Positions 13,619-23,996 of a stretch of DNA of 64,000 nt are shown here, piece by piece (the stretch's first letter is position 1; each line of letters opens with the position of its first letter). The notes below the pieces were generated by a model that worked only from the letters and a program-made list of their open reading frames with translations, was not told where the DNA came from and made no database searches. The stretch spans positions 14,822,802 to 14,886,801 of the forward strand of contig NC_063258.1 of the NCBI RefSeq assembly GCF_019578655.1. Reading direction: 5' to 3'. The stretch comes from Ricinus communis. Its lineage: Eukaryota > Streptophyta > Magnoliopsida > Malpighiales > Euphorbiaceae. Position numbers and translations under genes: made by a program.

Positions 13619-14380
13619 AGAGACACAAAAGAAACAAGAAAAATGAAAACATAGGTAGGCTTTCAAATCTGATATAGAACGAAATCATAAATTCTTTATT
13701 CTCTTCCATATGGCTAAGCCTAGAATCAAGTCAAATTGATTTAAACATAAGGGTAGACAAAGAAAACAAAAGAAAGGAGGGATGTGAGTGATAAGACTAG
13801 GTTCGCTAGTGAGGGTTCTCAAAAGTTCGCGAAGTTCTTGCAAGAACCCATAACTTGATCTCCCACAAAATAGAAAACTAAAATATTGAATACGCTCACT
13901 AGCCTCAAGTATTTTGTTGCATGTAGTTTTTATAGTGCGAAGGCCCTAATTCTATATGAAGAAGAAACTAGAAGCTACATATAAATAATAGATAAAGAAA
14001 GATGAATAAACTAAATTCAAATCAAGAACTGGAGTGGAGTTGAATGGTTGTATTGGATCAGTGCCTATAATTATCGCTTCCACAGACTTTAACTGAACAC
14101 TCCTATTTATGCTCGCTAAATAAAACTAAACCTTCATACAAAACATAGAGTAGAAAAAGACGAACAAAAGAAGAGGTAGTATTTTGGATATGATAAGGAA
14201 TAAGATTACAAGTTCTTTATTCTCTTCTATGACGAAGCGTAAGGATTGAATTGATTTAAATACAAGGGTAGACAAAGAGCATAAAAGAATAGAACGACAT
14301 GAGCAATAAATCTAGTTTTGCTAATGTGGGTCTTCATAAGTTTGCAAAGTTCTTGAAAGAATCCCTAATTTAATTCTCTG
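13619..14380 (+). repeat. Satellite block 3
   Basis: Forward copies with GGCTAAGCC at about 13713 and GACGAAGCGTAAGG near 14232. One monomer is internally deleted near 14048, where a GAGTTGAATGG segment jumps to a TTGGATCAGTGCC segment. No gene is visible. Confidence 0.75.
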
Positions 14381-15784
14381 TGATGTGCGTATTGATTTTA
14401 TAGACATTTGGATGTGAATTGGTCCCAACACTCACCCTATGCGTCTGTTTGTGTGCATTAGGTCCAAAAGAAGTCAAAGGATGATAAAGGGAAGAATTGG
14501 AGCATAATTGGACGTCGAAGCTACCGAAACAAGCTAAGTACGAGAATGAGAAAGCTGAACAGGGCCGTGTTGGTTTCAACACTGGCCGTGTTCCCAACAC
14601 GAGAACCAACACGGCTGTGTTGGACATCAAAGAAGAAGTAGATCTTATGGAGCACGACCACAGAGAGTAATGCGTCCGGGAACCCCAGACCGTGTTCCCA
14701 ACACGGCCAGGAACACGGACGTGTTGACGGTGACAGGGGGAGTTAGTTAAAAGAAAGAAGAGAGGAAGAAAGAAAAGAGAGAGGGGGAGAATGTCCAAAA
14801 CTCTAATTTTTCTCTCCCTAAGGGTTTTCTGAGCTGAAACCAAGGGAAAAGGAGACTTCGATCAAGGTTTCAATCGGATTCCCTTGAAGGATTGAAGATT
14901 GGGCGAGGTTCGTTGATTGATTTTCAAATCGAGCAAGAGGAACAAGAATCGATTCAATTGGAGCAAAAGGATTTGGGGCTGTTTAGTCTCATCCAAGGGT
15001 GTAATCGGGTTTCTCTACCTTTTACTCTTTGCTGTAATTGAATTCTTGTGTATTTTGAGAATGAACATGATTAGCTAGATTGATTAAATCCATTGGGATT
15101 TCATTACTATGTTGGCTTGATATTATATTGTTGGATTGTTTGGGTTAGTTTTGTATTCTTCTTGCTTTCAGTATTAATAAGATAATCATTATTCATGAGA
15201 CGTTGTGTGTTTAGATTGCTTTGTGTGATTGAGAAGTCCATTTGGCATTTGGGATTTTGAATAGCAAGAACTGGTTAATAATCGCTTAGAGATAAGGATA
15301 ATTAACTAGCCGGATTAAGAATTAACAAAGCTTAATAGAGGCGGATTAAAGCTTAATGCTAATTTAAGAATCAATCGTTAGGAAGAGCTTCCAACTTTAG
15401 GTTATTAGATTTAGGAATTCGGTTATCTCGAGAGAGAAACCGAATTCGGTTAAGAATTCATCCATGGGTAGCATAATTAGATTCAACAATCCTTTATCTT
15501 TTATTTTATTGCCAACTAGTTTAGGTTCCCTTTGGGTTTGCTCTCTTGCCTTAGTTATTTTAGTTATCAATTACTCTTGCATCTCCCTTAGAACTTAGAT
15601 TGTAGCTATTAGTTAGTTTAGAAAGTATTCATCAATCATTTTAGTTTAATATAACAAAGAACAAAGGAGTAACTCTGGGCTTTCACTTTCCCGAGGAATA
15701 TGACCTTGATACTCGCCATTAGTGCTAGACTGCATCGATAGGTACACTACCTTAGATTGTAGCTAACACAGATAGCACACATCA
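14381..15784 (+). repeat. A1 5' LTR
   Basis: Starts TGATGTGCGTA and ends CACACATCA, so the ends form the inverted repeat TGATGTG/CACATCA. Relative to the 3' LTR it lacks about 32 bp immediately after TGATGTGCGTA. A GC-rich island of AACACGGCCGTGTT-type palindromes occupies about 14570-14735. The conserved late block (CCTTGATACTCGCC) lies about 80 bp from the 3' end. Confidence 0.9.
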
Positions 15785-15790
15785 AGTTTT

Positions 15791-15808
15791 TGGCGCCGTT
15801 GCCGGGGA
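15791..15808 (+). other. Primer-binding site, tRNA-Asp
   Basis: TGGCGCCGTTGCCGGGGA is the complement of the 3' end of plant tRNA-Asp (…CCCCGGCAACGGCGCCA). It starts six bases after the LTR. tRNA-Asp priming is typical of Athila/Tat elements. Confidence 0.88.
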
Positions 15809-15947
15809 ATGTTTGAAAACTAGAGTGAATTTTGCTATTTGTTAATTTAGCCATTCTTTTATTTTATTTTATTCTATTTTTGTTTTGTTTGTATATATTT
15901 ATTTTGTTTAAGTTTATGATTCATATAGTGAATGATAAGGAGGTTCA

Positions 15948-17126
15948 ATGCTAAACTCAAACTCTTTGTATGACGTACTGGAAAATGGGATTAGGAACCA
16001 AGAGAGTGCTAAAAATTGGGATACCTGTGCATCTTTAGAAGCTCGAGTGGAATCTTTTTGCAGGGCTACTGATCAACTCTCCACTCCTATCCTTTCATCT
16101 CAAGTGTTTTGTGAATTTTGTTGTGGTTTACATTTGAGTAATGATTGTCCATTGTATAGTGATGTTGCTCATTGTTCTTATAACTATGAACAGGTGAATT
16201 ATACGGGAAGTTGGCCAAATGACTCGTATAGAAGCACCTACAATCAAGAGTGGAGCACTCATTCACCCTATGGATGGAGCTTAGATGGCCCAGAACCACC
16301 AAAATCTCAGCAACCACATCAGCAACCTAATCTTGCACCTTCAACTCAAGATGAAGAGTTAGTATCGGAGGAGCTGATGATGAGGTTCATTACAAGTCTT
16401 GATGATAGATTCCAACAAACAGAGAGGATACTTGATGATCAACAAGCCTCGATTAAGAACATAGAGCATCAAGTAGGCTTAATCTTCAAGTTACTAGCTG
16501 AAGAGCAATTGGGAACTCCATCAAACGCTACTGAATCCGAGGAACACTTGAGCGCCGTCACTTTGCGTTCGGGTGAGAATTTTTCTGGTTTATCTACTAC
16601 TATGTTTGACGATGATGCTTTTGTGTAGGACGACTCTTTGAACATGGAGATAGAAACAAAAAAGGAAGAGGCAAATATGATCCCTCTGAAAGACTATCAA
16701 CAGGAATACACAGTTGATGATGCTGAGTTGCAATTAGAGGAATTTTTGGTGGATTCTCCACAAGTCCCTTCGATGATGGAAGATGAGCACGAGTTATCCA
16801 ATGAAGAAGTCTTGGAGGAGCTCGAGTTTCTTTTAGCAAGTGAACCAAGCTAAGGACAAGAGAAAACCATCAACGTTCCTGAAGAAATTGCCCAATCGTC
16901 GATCCTTCCAATTGGTGAAACTCCAACTTTCAAATTGGAAGAGCCCCTAGAGCAACATGACTACGTGCAATTATACGAGGAGCGAGTCTTGCCCAACATA
17001 CTGGCAGATTGCTTGATAGTCGGGAAGAGGAAATTGACGATTATCCCTTTAAGCGGATACTTGAAGCCATTTGCTTGGAAGAAGGATGGATGGTCGTCAA
17101 TCCCCACCATTTGCTTTTCACCATGA
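15948..17126 (+). pseudogene. Capsid-less gag-derived ORF of A1
   Basis: One frame of 393 codons broken by two stops (TAG 16626-16628, TAA 16851-16853). The start MLNSNSLYD lies about 140 bp after the PBS. A CX2CX3HX4C zinc knuckle (C55, C58, H62, C67) is followed by a predicted coiled coil (about residues 143-184) and the Athila gag signature TLRSGE (205-210). An acidic stretch rich in Glu then ends in a segment (LEEPLEQHDY, LPNILA) faintly like the Athila protease-RT linker. The capsid (Retrotrans_gag) domain present in element B is absent here. The N-terminus aligns with the part of B gag after capsid. Copies in A2 and the second A1 have the same architecture, so this is the family form rather than a private deletion. 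A nucleic-acid-binding role is inferred from the knuckle. Confidence 0.8.
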
Positions 17127-17183
17127 GTCCAGCTAAGAAGACTCATCACATAAAAAAGAAGCACTTTTGGGAGGCACCCCAAA
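17123..17183 (+). other. Double hairpin at former pol 3' end (A1)
   Basis: Stem 1 pairs ATGAGTC (17123-17129) with GACTCAT (17140-17146). Stem 2 pairs TTTGGG (17166-17171) with CCCAAA (17178-17183) around an AGGCAC loop. The stop codon of the gag-derived ORF lies inside stem 1. Equivalents are at 35283-35343 (minus) and 47786-47845. In B the first stem has changed pairs but kept pairing. Confidence 0.6.
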
Positions 17184-17427
17184 CTTTATCTTTAATCTCT
17201 AATATTTTAACCTTTTGTTTTGAAACATTTTATTAGTTTTAGTTTTCATATTTTATTTAATTTTTATTTCAGTTTCGATTTTAATTCTTTATTTTATTAT
17301 TTGTAGCCACTCCTCTACCACAGACTAGCCAACGCCCTGATATACCTGCTGATGCACCTCTTTTCACTCCGGAGCCATAGTCAGGGCAGTATTAGTTCTT
17401 TTCCCTTTTGCATTTCTTATATTTTGT

Positions 17428-17460
17428 ACACTGAGGACAGTGTGTCCTTCAAGTGTGGGG
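17428..17460 (+). other. GAGGAC stem-loop plus G-rich tract, proximal (A1)
   Basis: ACACT (17428-17432), loop GAGGAC, AGTGT (17439-17443), then AAGTGTGGGG at 17451-17460. An alternative GGACA/TGTCC pairing overlaps it. Confidence 0.6.
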
Positions 17461-18686
17461 TGGGTGATATTTATCCCATCTTAGTCATTTGTTAATTCTT
17501 TATGCAATTTCTTTTGTAAAATTTTGAAAATTTTTCACTTTGTTTCGATGCTTACTGTTGACTTGCTTTTGAAATCCTATTTATGTCCATGTGATCGGGT
17601 AAAACCGATAGTGTTGAGTATTGTGAAAGAATGTAAGATAATTAGTTTGAGTTTTGTACTAAGTTGCTTTGGTTTATTTAATTCTGTTTTAATGATTTTT
17701 GTTTAGAACCTACTCAAAAGCACACTTGTGAGAAATTGAGCCTAAATTGTAAGCATACACTTTATATGCTTGTATTTATTTCTTATTGAGAGTGCCGATT
17801 GCTGTCTTTACTTTTAGAACTTGCTCGGTAATACTTATGAGGGCCAAAAGGAGAGTTTAACATTTTGGTATGATAGAGGCACTTAGGTTTTTCATTCTAG
17901 CCAAATAGCCTTCATTCGTTTATTGATTATGTAGATAACCCTTTCTTTCACCATTTCTTTTATCATATTCCATTACCACTTAGTTTTATTCTACTTTGGG
18001 TTATGATTTTGCATATGAGTTGTTTTTATTGGGAATTTTGTCTTGAGAATAACGTTGGAATCTTGTAGCAGCTTACTTTAATCCAAAAAGAAATTCACTC
18101 TATTATGTGAATGTTCTTCCCTTATCAAAAAAAGAAAGAAAAAAAAAGAAATAGAAGAATAAGAGGGAAAGGTGATGAAAAGAAAGAAAGTAAGTGAGCT
18201 AAACATTTTGACTTGATTCCTATTTCCCACCTTGGACTACTATCCATTGTTTACCCCTTGTGATTATTGTGACTTGTGTGCATGTCAACATCTTATCAAA
18301 TTTACCTACCTCTACCTAATCCCCATTACAACCCTTATAAAGACCTCTTGACATGGTTGTTGACTCTCCATAACTGGTAGGAGTAGGATTTAAGAGCAAG
18401 CATATAGTAAGTAAGGTAGTAGTTGATGCATTGAGCTTTCAAACACTACCCTTTAAACACATTCAGTGATTTAGAGTGAATCTGGTGAGGAGTTGGTTCT
18501 GAATAATTTTGTTAAGATAGTATTTTATGAATTATTGGCATCTTGGTTACGATACTTGAATTGATTTCTTCGTTTCTTTTTGTTTGACTTACGCTTGTTA
18601 AGGATATGTGTAGGAGCTCTCTAGCTTGTTTGTCAGTTTAAGTGTTGTTCCTTAGTGGTTTATTTTCCTTATTTTACTTTTGATTA

Positions 18687-18722
18687 CTTGAGGATAAGCA
18701 ATGAGCTAAGTGTGGGGTTATT
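18687..18722 (+). other. Terminal stem-loop and probable polypurine tract (A1)
   Basis: A degenerate copy: CTT, loop GAGGAT, AAG, then AAGTGTGGGG at 18708-18717. The LTR begins five bases further on. In the second A1 copy the stem-loop is intact (GCTT, GAGGAC, AAGC). Confidence 0.6.
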
Positions 18723-19809
18723 TGATGTGCGTAAAATACACATATCTAAATGGGGTTTTTAAGATTGATTTTATAGACATTTGGATGTGAATTGGTCCCA
18801 ACACTCACCCTATACGTCTGTTTGTATGTATTAGGTCCAAAAGAAGTCAAAGGATGATAAAGGGAAGAATTGGAGCATAATTGGACGTCAAAGCTGTCAA
18901 AATAAGCTAAGTACGAGCATGAGAAAGCTAAACAGGGCCGTGTTGGTTTCAACACTGGCCGTGTTCCCAATACGGGAACCAACACGGCCGTGTTGGACAA
19001 CAAAGAAGAAGTAGATCTTATGGAGCCACACGACCCTGACTGTTCCTAACATGGCCAGGAACACGGACGTGTTGGCGATGACAGGGGGAATTAGTTAAAA
19101 GAAAGAAGAGAGGAAGAAAGAAAACAGAGAGGGGGAGAACGTCCCAAACCCTAATTTTTCTCTCCCTAAGGGTTTTCTGAGCTGAAACCAAAGGAAAAGG
19201 AGACTTGGATCAAGGTTTCAATCGGATTCCCTTGAAGGATCGAAGATTGGGCGAGGTTCGTTGATTAATTTTCAAATCGAGCAAGAGGAACAAGAATCGA
19301 TTCAATTGGAGAAAAAGGATTTGGGGCTGTTTAGTCTTATCCAAGGGTGTAATCGGGTTTCTCTACCTTTACTCTTTGTTGTAATTAAATTCTTGTGTAT
19401 TTTGAGAATGAACATGATTAGCTAGATTGATTAAATCCATTGGGATTTCTTTACTATGTTGGCTTGAAATTATATTATTGGATTGTTTGGGTTAGTTTTG
19501 TATTCTTCTTGCTTTCAGTATTAATAAGATAATCATTATTCATGAGACGTTGTGAATTGTGTGTTTAGATTGCTTTGTGTGATTGAGAAGTCCATTTGGC
19601 ATTTGGAATTTTGAATAGCATGAACTGGTTAATAATCGCTTAGAGATAAGGATAATTAACTAGCTGGATTAAGAATTAACAAAGCTTAATAGAGGCGGAT
19701 TAAAGCTTAATGCTAATTTAAGAATCAATCGTTTGGAAGAGATTCCAACTTTAGGAATTCTGTTATCTCGAGAGAGAAACCGAATTCGGTTAAGAATTCG
19801 TCCATGGGT
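18723..19809 (+). repeat. A1 3' LTR, truncated
   Basis: Begins TGATGTGCGTAAAATACAC and follows the 5' LTR to TTCGTCCATGGGT, where it stops. About 315 bp including the late block and CACATCA end are missing. The palindromic island (about 18930-19080) differs from that of the 5' LTR by indels. Confidence 0.88.
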
Positions 19810-22090
19810 GCAATGTAGAAAACTGAAATAATATGCTCACTAGCCTCAAATATTCGGTTGCATGTGGTTTTTATAGTGCGAAAGCCCTCATTCGATAAGA
19901 AGAAGAAAGTAGAATCTAAAATATGAGTAAATAAATAAAGAAAGATGAATAAACTAAATTCAACTCAAGAACTAAAGAGGAGTTGATAGGTCAACAACTC
20001 TTATAGTCCCAAATTTTATGAGGCAGTTTAAGGAAAACAAGGAGAAATTTGCATTGGGCAACCTAATAATAAAATATTTCATTATATGCGTCTAAAACAT
20101 CAAAAAGCTTGCATTTCTGCTTGTATTACCCTTGGATTTATTGAAAATAACATAATTTCTCCCTTACACACATGGATTTATGTCTCGTCCTGCTTGATCA
20201 TCAAGGTAATCCCAATGCCAACAGTCAAGCTTTTTAATTGCATTCTCATGATTCATTATGCCAATTCTTGTGTCATCAAGAGTCCTCATGCTTAGAGGAA
20301 TAAGGAATGATGGAGATCCCAAAGGTGCAAATCCTAAATCAGAATGTTTAGGCATGCTTTGATTCTTGGCATTACTCTTTCCTCTAAAAGATTCATCCGC
20401 GATCATTCAAAAATGATATCAATATTCGATCAACTAAATTTCTTTCATCACATTTGTCTAAGTATTGGATCGCTGCAATTGTCGCTTCCACGGGCTTTAA
20501 CTCAATATTTTTCTTTATGCTCGCCAAATAAAACCAAACCATCATATAACATATAGATTAGAAAGAGAGTAACAAAAGAAAAGAGAAAATGAGAACATAG
20601 GTAGGATTTCATATCCAATAAGGAAAGAAATCGCAAGTTCTTTATTCTCTTGCATGGCTAAGCATAAGGATCAAATGGAATTGATTTATACCCTAACCCA
20701 TAGAGCCGATCGACTCTGTCCAGAGCTAATTTCGCTCTGCACAATCTGAATAAAAAATGACACAAGGATTAGCATAAGAAATTATAGGAACGCAATTGAC
20801 AAGCTTGACTGGTGGCATTGTGGCATAACTTGATGATCTAGCAAGACAAGATGCAAATCCACGTGCATAAGGGAGAAATCATGTTGCTTTTGATTAATCC
20901 AAGCGAGAATGTGCACATTTTGATGTTTTGGGACGCATATATCTATGTAATTTGGATTGAACTGTTATTAGGTATGCCCACATGAATTCTCCCTTATTTT
21001 TATTATTCTGGCTCAAAAAATTTAGAATAACGAGAGTTCTTGACCAGTCAACTCCTCTTTATCTAGTACGATGGTTTGGTTTTATTTGGGAACCATAAAC
21101 ATAAGTGTTGAGAGAAAGCTCGTGGAAGCAACAATCATAGACATTGATCCTATACTTGGATGAATGCGAAGAAAGAAAATTAGTTGATTGATTATGGATA
21201 TCATTCTCAGAATGATAATGGATGAATCTTTTAAAGGAGAGAAGGAACAACATGAATCGAGGCACGCCTAAATATTATGATACAAGATTTGCACCATTGG
21301 GATCTCTGTCATTCCTTATTCCTTTAGGCACGAAGACTCTGTGATGAGACAAGGACTGGCATAAGGGATCATCTGAACACAATTAACAAGCTTGTCTGGT
21401 GGCATTAGGGCTTAGCTTAATGCTCAAGCATAACGAGACGTAAATCAATGCGTGTAAAGGAGAAAACACGTTGCTATTGATTAATCCAAGCATGTTTTCG
21501 TGTTTGGGAGGCATATAATGAAGTATATTGGGTCAGAGTATTATTCAGTACGCGCACACAAATTTTCCCTTATTTTTGTTAAGGAAACATGGGAAAGCAA
21601 TTGACAATCTTGATTAGTGGCATTGGGGCATGACTTGATCATCAGGCAGCAGGAAATGCAAATTGATGCGCATAAGGGAGAAACCATATAGCTTTCGATT
21701 AATACAAGTGGGAATGGAAATATTTTGATCTTTGGGACACATATAATGATGCAATTTGGGTCGGAATGTGATTAAGTAGGCCCACATGAATTTTCCTTTA
21801 TTTTTATTAAGCTAGCTCATAAAATTTGGGACCACAGGAATTGTTGGCCACTCAACTCCTCTCTAGTTAATGATTTGACTTTATTTTATTCATCTTTATT
21901 TATTTATTTATTCATATCTACTTCTAGTCTCTTCTTCTTATGGAATGAGAGCTTTCGCATTATGAAAACCAAATGTAACCAAATATTTGAGGCTAGTGAG
22001 CATATTATTTCAGTTTTCTACCTTGTAGAGAATTAAATTATGGGTTCTTTCAAGAACTTTATGGACTTATGAAGATCCGCACTAGCAAAC
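19810..22090. repeat. Satellite block 4
   Basis: Forward copies from 19810 (GCAATGTAGAAAACTG) to about 20690, then a short unrelated linker, then reverse copies from about 20766 to 22090. The landmark GGCTAAGCATAAGG lies near 20656. The reverse landmark TTTAGGCACGAAGAC lies near 21326. Confidence 0.78.
20690..20765. other. Short linker between inverted satellite arms
   Basis: About 70 bp containing AGCCGATCGACTCTGTCC and AGAGC/GCTCT elements, richer in GC than its surroundings and not seen elsewhere in the window. It separates forward from reverse satellite copies. Its origin is unknown. Confidence 0.4.
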
Positions 22091-22336
22091 CTAGGAGTCT
22101 ATAAGTCTAATTTGAAATATATTAAAATTCCTCTTTAAACAGGATCTCCAATGAAAATGCCACAATTTAGTATGGATTCTAAATTGATAAGTCAGATTTG
22201 AATGCCATAAACAATGAATTGCTTGATAAGTTCGAATCAGCTCTAAACAAGAATTAAGAATAGAGTATAAACTCACAAAATATATTAATCATCAATCAAC
22301 TAATCAACTTGAAAATTCGTACTAGGCTTTTATAGC
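22091..22336 (-). repeat. Chromovirus 3' LTR remnant, outer part
   Basis: Non-satellite sequence between the satellite end (AGCAAACCTAG) and the solo LTR. The segment TATAAGTCTAATTTGAAATA recurs near 27489, and ATTCGTACTAGG near 22315 recurs at 28172 in the other LTR. Exact LTR ends cannot be set. Confidence 0.5.
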
Positions 22337-23747
22337 TGACGTGTGCTATTTGTGTTAGCTACAATCTAAGGCAGTGTACCTATAGATGCAGTCTAGCACT
22401 AATGGCGAGTATCAAGGTCATATTTCTCGGGAAAGTGAAAGCCCAGAGTTACTCCTTTATTCTTTGTTATATTAACCTAAAATGAGTGATGAATAATTTC
22501 TAAACTAACTAATAGCTACAAGCTAAATTCTAAGGGAGATACAGGAGTAATTGATAACTAAAATAACCTAGACAAGAAAGCAAACCCAAAGGGAACCTAA
22601 ACTAGTTGGCAATCAAACAAAAGATAAAGGATTGGTGACTCTAATTATGCTACTCGTGGACGAATTCTTAACCGACTTTAGTTTCTCTCTCGAGATAACC
22701 GAATTCCTAAACCTAATAACCTAAAGTTGGAATCTCTTCCTAACGATTGATTCTTAAATTAGCATTAAGCTTTAATCCGCCTCTATTAAGCTTTGTTAAT
22801 TCTTAATCCGGCTAATTAATTATCCTTATCTCTAAGCGATTATTCACCAGTTCTTGCTATTCAAAATTCCAATTGCCAGATGGACTTCTCAATCACACAA
22901 TGCAATCTAAACACACAATTCACAACGTCTCATGAATGATGCATTATCTTATTAATACTGAAAGCAAAAAGAATACAAAACTAACCCAAACAATCCAACA
23001 ATATAATACTAAGCCAATATAGTAAAGAAATCCCAATGGATTTAATCAATCTAGTTAATCATGTTCATTATCAAAATACACAAGAATTCAATTACAACAA
23101 TGAGTAAAGGTAGAGAAACCCTTGGATGAGAATAAACAGCCCCAATTCCTCTTGCTCGAATTGAATCGATTCTTGTTCCTCTTGCTCGATTTGGAAACGA
23201 ATCAACGAACCTCACCCAATCTTCGATCTTTGAAGGGAATCTGATTGAAACCTTGATCTAAGTCTCTTTTTCCCTTGGTTATAGCTCAGAAAACCCTTAG
23301 GGAGAGAAATATTAGGGTTTGGGACATTATCCCCTGCTCTCTCTTTTTCTTTCCTCTCTTCTTTCTTTTAACTAATTCCCCCTGTCGCCGCCAACACGGA
23401 CTGGTATTTATGCCCGTGTTACTCTCTGTGGCTGTGCTCCCTAAAAACTTCTTTTTCTTTGATGTTTGATGCACCAACACGGCCGTGTTGGTGAATGTGT
23501 TGGGAACACGGCCAGTGTTGAAACCAACACAGCCCTGTTCAGGTTCCTCTTACTCGTACTTAGCTTGTTTCGGCAGCTTCGGCGTCCAATTATGCTCCAA
23601 TTCTTCCCTTTATCATCCTTTGACTTCTTTTGGACCTAATGCACACAAACAAACGTATAGGGTGAGTGTTGGGACCAATTCACATCCAAATGCCCATAAA
23701 GTCAATCTTAAAAGCCCCATTTAGATGTGTGTATTTTACGTACATCA
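22337..23747 (-). mobile_element. Solo LTR, A1 family, inside the chromovirus LTR
   Basis: A 1411-bp LTR read on the minus strand, with plus-strand start TGACGTGTGC and end TACATCA. Perfect target duplications ATAGC lie at 22332-22336 and 23748-23752. Removing it restores GGCTTTTATAGCCTTTATAA. The late block lies near 22370-22440 and the palindromic GC island at about 23385-23545. The terminal CACATCA has mutated to CACGTCA at one end. Confidence 0.92.
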
Positions 23748-23996
23748 ATAGCCTTTATAAAATCCTAATTCTAAGCTATTAAGAAATTACAACTCAAATA
23801 GGATAGAGATAAACATCCTAACTAAAATAGATAACTAAAGACAAAGTCCTAATACTCCCAAAATACTATGTACCCGCCCATTAGGAGTAAGAAACCTTAG
23901 TTTCTTTAGGCCACATGCATGGGACATCTTTAGTGGAGCTAATTAGGCCCAAACTCCCTTATGTGCTCCTTTATGCTCATTAAGCCCATATTAGAT
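23748..23996 (-). repeat. Chromovirus 3' LTR remnant, inner part
   Basis: Continues the LTR-like sequence interrupted by the solo LTR. It includes GGGCGGGTACATAG on the minus strand and lies just downstream of the polyprotein tail. The LTR start and polypurine tract are not certain. Confidence 0.45.

Larger units (their letters stand above)
17127..18722 (+). other. A1 3' non-coding region
   Basis: About 1.6 kb with no conserved long ORF. It holds a stem-loop with loop GAGGAC and a following AAGTGTGGGG tract (17428-17460), a purine-rich tract (about 18127-18199), and a second, degenerate stem-loop plus AAGTGTGGGG (18687-18717) next to the 3' LTR. The last tract probably serves as the polypurine tract for plus-strand priming. 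The region is nearly identical in the second A1 copy (47790-49416). Confidence 0.7.
14381..19809 (+). mobile_element. Non-autonomous Athila-derived LTR element A1 (TR-GAG-like)
   Basis: The 5' LTR is 14381-15784, the PBS 15791-15808, a gag-derived ORF 15948-17126, the 3' non-coding region 17127-18722 and a truncated 3' LTR 18723-19809. There is no protease, RT, RNase H or integrase in the 2.9-kb interior. The layout fits published terminal-repeat elements that carry only GAG. It interrupts a satellite monomer: left flank TAATTCTCTG, right flank GCAATGTAGAAAAC. The last ~315 bp of the 3' LTR and most of the right target duplication are deleted. At least one more copy (31230-50850), a chimeric relative (31816-38207) and two solo LTRs of this family lie in the window. 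Confidence 0.88.

Noticed and set aside
14370..14843. 157-codon minus-strand frame over the A1 LTR start, with relatives at 18746-19003, 23485-23724 and 31253-31507
   Set aside because: It recurs only because the LTR sequence recurs. Length and frame vary between copies and it runs antisense through U3.
15785..15810. Possible tRNA-Asp gene
   Set aside because: Only the complement of the last bases of the tRNA is present, at the exact PBS position after an LTR.
20690..20705. Possible telomeric repeat (CCCTAACCC)
   Set aside because: A single imperfect unit, not the plant CCCTAAA repeat in tandem.
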